From: an uncultured Ruminococcus sp.
GTDB lineage: Bacteria > Bacillota > Clostridia > Oscillospirales > Ruminococcaceae
DNA length: 64,000 nucleotides
NCBI GenBank assembly: GCA_902776945.1
Contig: CACYSH010000019.1
Span: 1-64,000, forward strand
Reading direction: 5' to 3'
The notes below the pieces were generated by a model. It made no database searches. It was not told where the DNA came from and saw only the letters and a list, made by a program, of their open reading frames with translations. Below are positions 60,821-64,000 of the stretch, piece after piece (positions within the stretch are counted from its first letter, which is position 1; each line of letters opens with the position of its first letter). The position numbers and the translations under genes were made by a program.

Positions 60821-62113
60821 TTACTTATTGCTATTGTTATCCACGGAGTCTTTTTCGTCCTGTTCTTTCTTGTCAGAGCCGTCCTCCTTATCCGTATTGT
60901 CATTGCTTTCATTTTCGGAGACAGAGGGCTTTTTATTATTTTTTTTATTATTTTTTTTCTTCCTGGCAGCCCTTGCAGCTTGCCTTTTCTTTTTGCGCTC
61001 GGCACGTTCGGCGGCTTCTTTTTCACGGCTGTAATACTCGTAATAATCATCGCCGAGAATGTTTTCGAGCAGCTTGCGGAACACGCCGTTATGCTCCTTG
61101 TCCATAGCGCTTTTCGGGACGGTGTAAACATAGCTCTTCTTGAAGATCAGAACATAAAATTCCTCGTAATCAAGCACCTTAAGTTCAATATCCTCAAAGC
61201 GTATCATCACAGGAGGATAATAATATATCTTATCGCCAGTAAGCTCCGACGCTTTTAAAAGAATACGCGAGTTATAAAAATCAAGCTGATAGCTGTCGTT
61301 CTTTACGTCGTCGGCGCTTTGCAGCGCTTCCTTTTTTGCGCTTGAGCTGTTCAGCCATTTAAGCGCTATCACCGAAAGCGTCATGAGCAGCAGCATATAG
61401 CTTAAATACCCTTTAGGTGAAACTATCACCGCGAACAGAAAGATCAGCGCCAATACCCCCATTATCAAGGTCAGCTTGATGTTGCTCTTTTTGATAAATT
61501 CGTTATAGAACAGCATATACCCGTCAAGCGCCTGATCGGGGGTCAGCATATATTCTATGCTGAATATCATTTTGTCCTGATTAGGGTCGGCAGCTATCCG
61601 CTTTTTGCGGTTCTGGTCGAAAATAACGGGATCCTCGTACTCTTTCCCCTCTTTGAAGCTATCCCCGTCGTTGCGAACAAAACGGTGATCGACTTCCGGC
61701 TCCTTGCTGCCGAAAAACATATCCTTAATTACCTCGGGTTTAAGCACCTCGGCATTCTTTATCCTATCGGCAATACCCCGCGCTACCGATTTGCTTTTCG
61801 CCTGTTCGTTTACGCTGACGCTTATATCCGGCGCGGGTTTCTGTTCATTCTCGGGAATATCCTCAAAATCGTCATCGTCAAGACCGTCGCCCGCAATAAA
61901 GATTTCTTCGTCCTCTTCGGCGGCTTTCTTAGCCAGCGCTTTAATCTTTTCGTCAGAACGCGCTCTTGCCTCTTCAATGAGCTGAGTGAAAATATCGTCC
62001 TTGGTGTAAGCGCCGATTATCGGCGAAAAATCCGACTTCTTTTCCCACTCGTAATTATCGCCGCTTTCGCCCGGCTCGTCCTTTTCAAGATCATCATTAA
62101 AATTCAAGATCAT
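60821..62113 (-). CDS. Membrane protein with YcxB-like domain, between gyrB and gyrA
   Basis: A 430-residue protein. Residues 1-180 are acidic and disordered; a YcxB-like section follows (DKMIFSIEYMLTPDQALDGYMLFYNEFI), then two membrane helices (about 220-260, LIMGVLALIFLFAVIV and LSYMLLLMTLSVIAL) and a domain ending VYTVPKSAMDKE. The tail is Lys/Asn-rich. Start is uncertain: GAGGAA is too close to this ATG, while a TTG at 62107 has good spacing. An upstream ATG reading MFHVEQ is created by parS site 4 and is not believed. Function unknown. Confidence 0.75.
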   Translation of the reverse strand: MILNFNDDLEKDEPGESGDNYEWEKKSDFSPIIGAYTKDDIFTQLIEEARARSDEKIKALAKKAAEEDEEIFIAGDGLDDDDFEDIPENEQKPAPDISVSVNEQAKSKSVARGIADRIKNAEVLKPEVIKDMFFGSKEPEVDHRFVRNDGDSFKEGKEYEDPVIFDQNRKKRIAADPNQDKMIFSIEYMLTPDQALDGYMLFYNEFIKKSNIKLTLIMGVLALIFLFAVIVSPKGYLSYMLLLMTLSVIALKWLNSSSAKKEALQSADDVKNDSYQLDFYNSRILLKASELTGDKIYYYPPVMIRFEDIELKVLDYEEFYVLIFKKSYVYTVPKSAMDKEHNGVFRKLLENILGDDYYEYYSREKEAAERAERKKKRQAARAARKKKNNKKNNKKPSVSENESNDNTDKEDGSDKKEQDEKDSVDNNSNK

Positions 62114-62132
62114 TTCCTCATTGCAACAGATT

Positions 62133-62148
62133 TGTTCCACATGGAACA
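62133..62148. promoter_or_regulatory. parS-like site 4
   Basis: TGTTCCACATGGAACA, in the gap between the gyrB stop and the YcxB-like gene. Confidence 0.8.
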
Positions 62149-62154
62149 TTTTTA

Positions 62155-64000
62155 TCAGACATCAAGATCGGTAGCATACTGAGCATTGCTTTCAATGAAA
62201 ACTCTTCTCGGCTCGACCTTGTCGCCCATGAGTATCGTAAACGCCTCGTCTGCCTTCTGCGCGTCGTCAATGCTGATCTTTATCATAGTGCGCTTTTTGG
62301 GATCGAGCGTCGTTTCGCGGAGCTGCTCGGGATTCATCTCACCAAGACCCTTGTAGCGCTGAATATCGACCTTCGCGCCGCTGTCGCCCGCAAGCTCGGA
62401 GGCGAACATATCGCGCTCCTCTTCGGTGAAGGCGTACCTGACCTGCTTGCCGCGCCAGAGCTTGAAAAGAGGCGGCTGTGCGCAGTAAACATGACCCTCT
62501 TCAATAAGCGGACGCATATATCTGAAAAAGAATGTCAGCAGCAGCGTTCTGATATGCGAACCGTCCACATCGGCATCGGCCATTATTATGACCTTGCCGT
62601 AGCGCAGCTTCTGTATGTCAAAATCCTCACCTATCGAGGTACCGAGCGCCGCCACAACAGGCATCAGCTTGTCGTTGCCGTATACCTTGTCAATTCGCAC
62701 CTTCTCGACGTTGAGCATCTTGCCCCACAGCGGAAGTATCGCCTGGAATTTTCTGTCGCGCCCTTCCTTCGCGGAGCCGCCCGCCGAATCTCCCTCGACG
62801 ATGAAAAGCTCGGTGTACTTGTTGTCCCTTTCGGAGCAGTCGGCGAGCTTTCCGGGAAGACTTGTCGATTCAAGCGCTGTCTTTCTCGCTCTTGCCTGAT
62901 CGCGGGCTTTCTTAGCCGCTTCACGGGCGTTCTTTGCCTGCGAGGACTTGTCAAAGATCAGCTTTGCGGTATCGGGATGCTCGTCAAGATAATCAAACAG
63001 CTTGTTATATACGAGCTTTTCCATAAAAGGACGCACCGCCGTATTTCCGAGCCTTCCCTTTGTCTGTCCCTGGAACTCGCAGTTCGAGAGCTTGACCGAG
63101 ATAATGGCCGTAAGACCCTCGCGCACATCGTCTCCCGAGAATTTATCTCCTTCTTTAAGAAGGTTGAACTTCCTGCCGTAATCGTTTATCGCCTTTGTCA
63201 GCGCATTCTTAAAGCCCTGCTCGTGAGTTCCGCCGTCGGGAGTATGGATATTGTTCGCAAACGAAAGCGTTACCTCGCTATAATCGGTGTTATATTGCAA
63301 AGCGACTTCGCCGAACATATCGTCCTCGATGCCCTGAAAATGAATTACCTCCGGGAAAACAGGTGTCGATGACTTCGACTTATGGATATGCTCGACAAAT
63401 TCCTTTATGCCGCCCACATAATGAAGGATCTCTTCAATGGGGCTGCTTTCGTCGCGCAGATCTCTTACGATTATTTTCAGTCCCGCGTTAAGGAACGCCT
63501 GTTCTCTCATGCGGCGCAGAAGTACCTCATAGCTGAAAACGGTAGTCTCGGTGAATATCTCGGGGTCGGGCTTGAAAGTTACCTCTGTACCCGTCCTGTT
63601 TGTGTCGCCGATTATCTTCATCGGCTCGTCGTATTTTCCGCGCTCAAAATGCTGGAAATGGATATGCTCGCCGTCAAATACTCTAAGCTCCAGATATTCC
63701 GAAAGAGCGTTTACGACCGAAGCGCCGACTCCGTGAAGTCCGCCGGCCACCTTGTATCCGCCGCCGCCGCCGAATTTTCCTCCGGCGTGCAGCACGGTAT
63801 AAACGACCGTTGCCGCCGAGATACCCTCCTTGGGGTGTATACCGGTGGGGATACCTCTTCCGTTATCCGCCACGCGAATAACGTTTTCCGGAAGTATTTC
63901 AAGGGTTATTTCGTTGCAGTAGCCCGCAAGCGCCTCGTCTACCGCGTTGTCCACTATCTCGTATACAAGATGATGAAGTCCGTCGGGGCCCGTAGAGTCA
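62155..64000 (-). CDS. gyrB: DNA gyrase subunit B (5' end outside window)
   Basis: ATPase and TOPRIM subunit of gyrase. About 615 C-terminal residues are visible; the frame continues past the window edge (STGPDGLHHLVYEIVDN reads in). Features: ATP-site VADNGRGIPTGIHPKEG and GLHGVGASVVNALS, TOPRIM VEGDSAGGSAKEGRDRKFQ and MADADVDGSHIRTLLLTFF, and the C-terminal YKGLGEMNPEQLRETTLDP. It is GyrB rather than ParE, judged from the linked gyrA. It should lead the gyrB-gyrA transcript. Confidence 0.95.
   Translation of the reverse strand, partial: DSTGPDGLHHLVYEIVDNAVDEALAGYCNEITLEILPENVIRVADNGRGIPTGIHPKEGISAATVVYTVLHAGGKFGGGGGYKVAGGLHGVGASVVNALSEYLELRVFDGEHIHFQHFERGKYDEPMKIIGDTNRTGTEVTFKPDPEIFTETTVFSYEVLLRRMREQAFLNAGLKIIVRDLRDESSPIEEILHYVGGIKEFVEHIHKSKSSTPVFPEVIHFQGIEDDMFGEVALQYNTDYSEVTLSFANNIHTPDGGTHEQGFKNALTKAINDYGRKFNLLKEGDKFSGDDVREGLTAIISVKLSNCEFQGQTKGRLGNTAVRPFMEKLVYNKLFDYLDEHPDTAKLIFDKSSQAKNAREAAKKARDQARARKTALESTSLPGKLADCSERDNKYTELFIVEGDSAGGSAKEGRDRKFQAILPLWGKMLNVEKVRIDKVYGNDKLMPVVAALGTSIGEDFDIQKLRYGKVIIMADADVDGSHIRTLLLTFFFRYMRPLIEEGHVYCAQPPLFKLWRGKQVRYAFTEEERDMFASELAGDSGAKVDIQRYKGLGEMNPEQLRETTLDPKKRTMIKISIDDAQKADEAFTILMGDKVEPRRVFIESNAQYATDLDV

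Noticed and set aside
1..64000. Prophage, integrative element, tRNA or rRNA genes
   Set aside because: No integrase, transposase, phage structural gene, tRNA cloverleaf or rRNA sequence was recognised on reading both strands; a search with dedicated tools could still find a short tRNA.

Overview
The window looks like chromosome from an anaerobic gut Firmicute of the Ruminococcaceae/Oscillospiraceae type. This rests on the protein families (indolepyruvate:ferredoxin oxidoreductase, ECF transporter core, a cellobiose 2-epimerase very like the Ruminococcus albus enzyme), strong AGGAGG ribosome binding sites, many TTG/GTG starts and several consensus sigma-A promoters with 17-bp spacers. No tRNA, rRNA, integrase, transposase or CRISPR array was seen. 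The right end cuts into gyrB.

Layout. 1-8.6 kb: glyA, then on the minus strand glgA, recX, recA, a PP2C phosphatase and argS. 9-13.3 kb: a Lys/Thr-rich lipoprotein, an HtrA-type protease and rsmE. 14-20.8 kb, minus: a flavin reductase-like protein with three small genes (one DUF4236 with tandem repeats), an acetyltransferase, a DUF5711-like membrane protein, a GIY-YIG/DUF4357 protein and truA. 21-25.1 kb: a six-gene operon of membrane proteins with an XRE regulator. 25.7-31.8 kb: iorA, iorB, a phenylacetate-CoA ligase family gene and an ACT protein, interleaved with small orphan genes; probably aromatic 2-oxoacid oxidation. 32-33.3 kb: a zinc-ribbon/low-complexity/SH3 membrane protein. 34.6-42.1 kb: ruvC, ruvA and ruvB interleaved with a PAP2 phosphatase, acetyltransferases and a hydrolase, then glmM. 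42.4-48.4 kb: an HD-type (p)ppGpp hydrolase-like protein, two paralogous membrane proteins, an rRNA methyltransferase-like protein and the ECF core ecfA1-ecfA2-ecfT, ending against a DtxR-type regulator. 49-64 kb, mostly minus: PHP protein, cellobiose 2-epimerase, rsmG, mnmG, serS, parB, parA, a divergent second ParB-like gene, gyrA, a YcxB-like protein and gyrB.

Chromosome biology dominates the right end. Four parS-like 16-mers (TGTTCCAYRTGGAACA) lie within 8.2 kb around parAB, and a fifth core match sits inside a gene at 22.26 kb. The second ParB-like protein lacks the ENxQR CTP-binding motif of its neighbour, which is the most interesting protein-level signal here.

Intergenic DNA is crowded with short interspersed repeats. 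R1 carries CAAAAGTCTTAGGAAGGGG, often with a GCACGAAC/GTTCGTGC hairpin. R2 is a palindrome with AAATAAAATCGGCAATTT arms. R3 is a TGTAGGGG hairpin family. They recur in the fixed order R1-R2-R3, usually just after stop codons; one copy supplies the last codons and stop of the PHP gene. Three MITE-like elements with terminal inverted repeats are also visible (3490-3685, 3695-3840, 16255-16443). All functional assignments come from reading the sequence and remembered family features; no database search was run.
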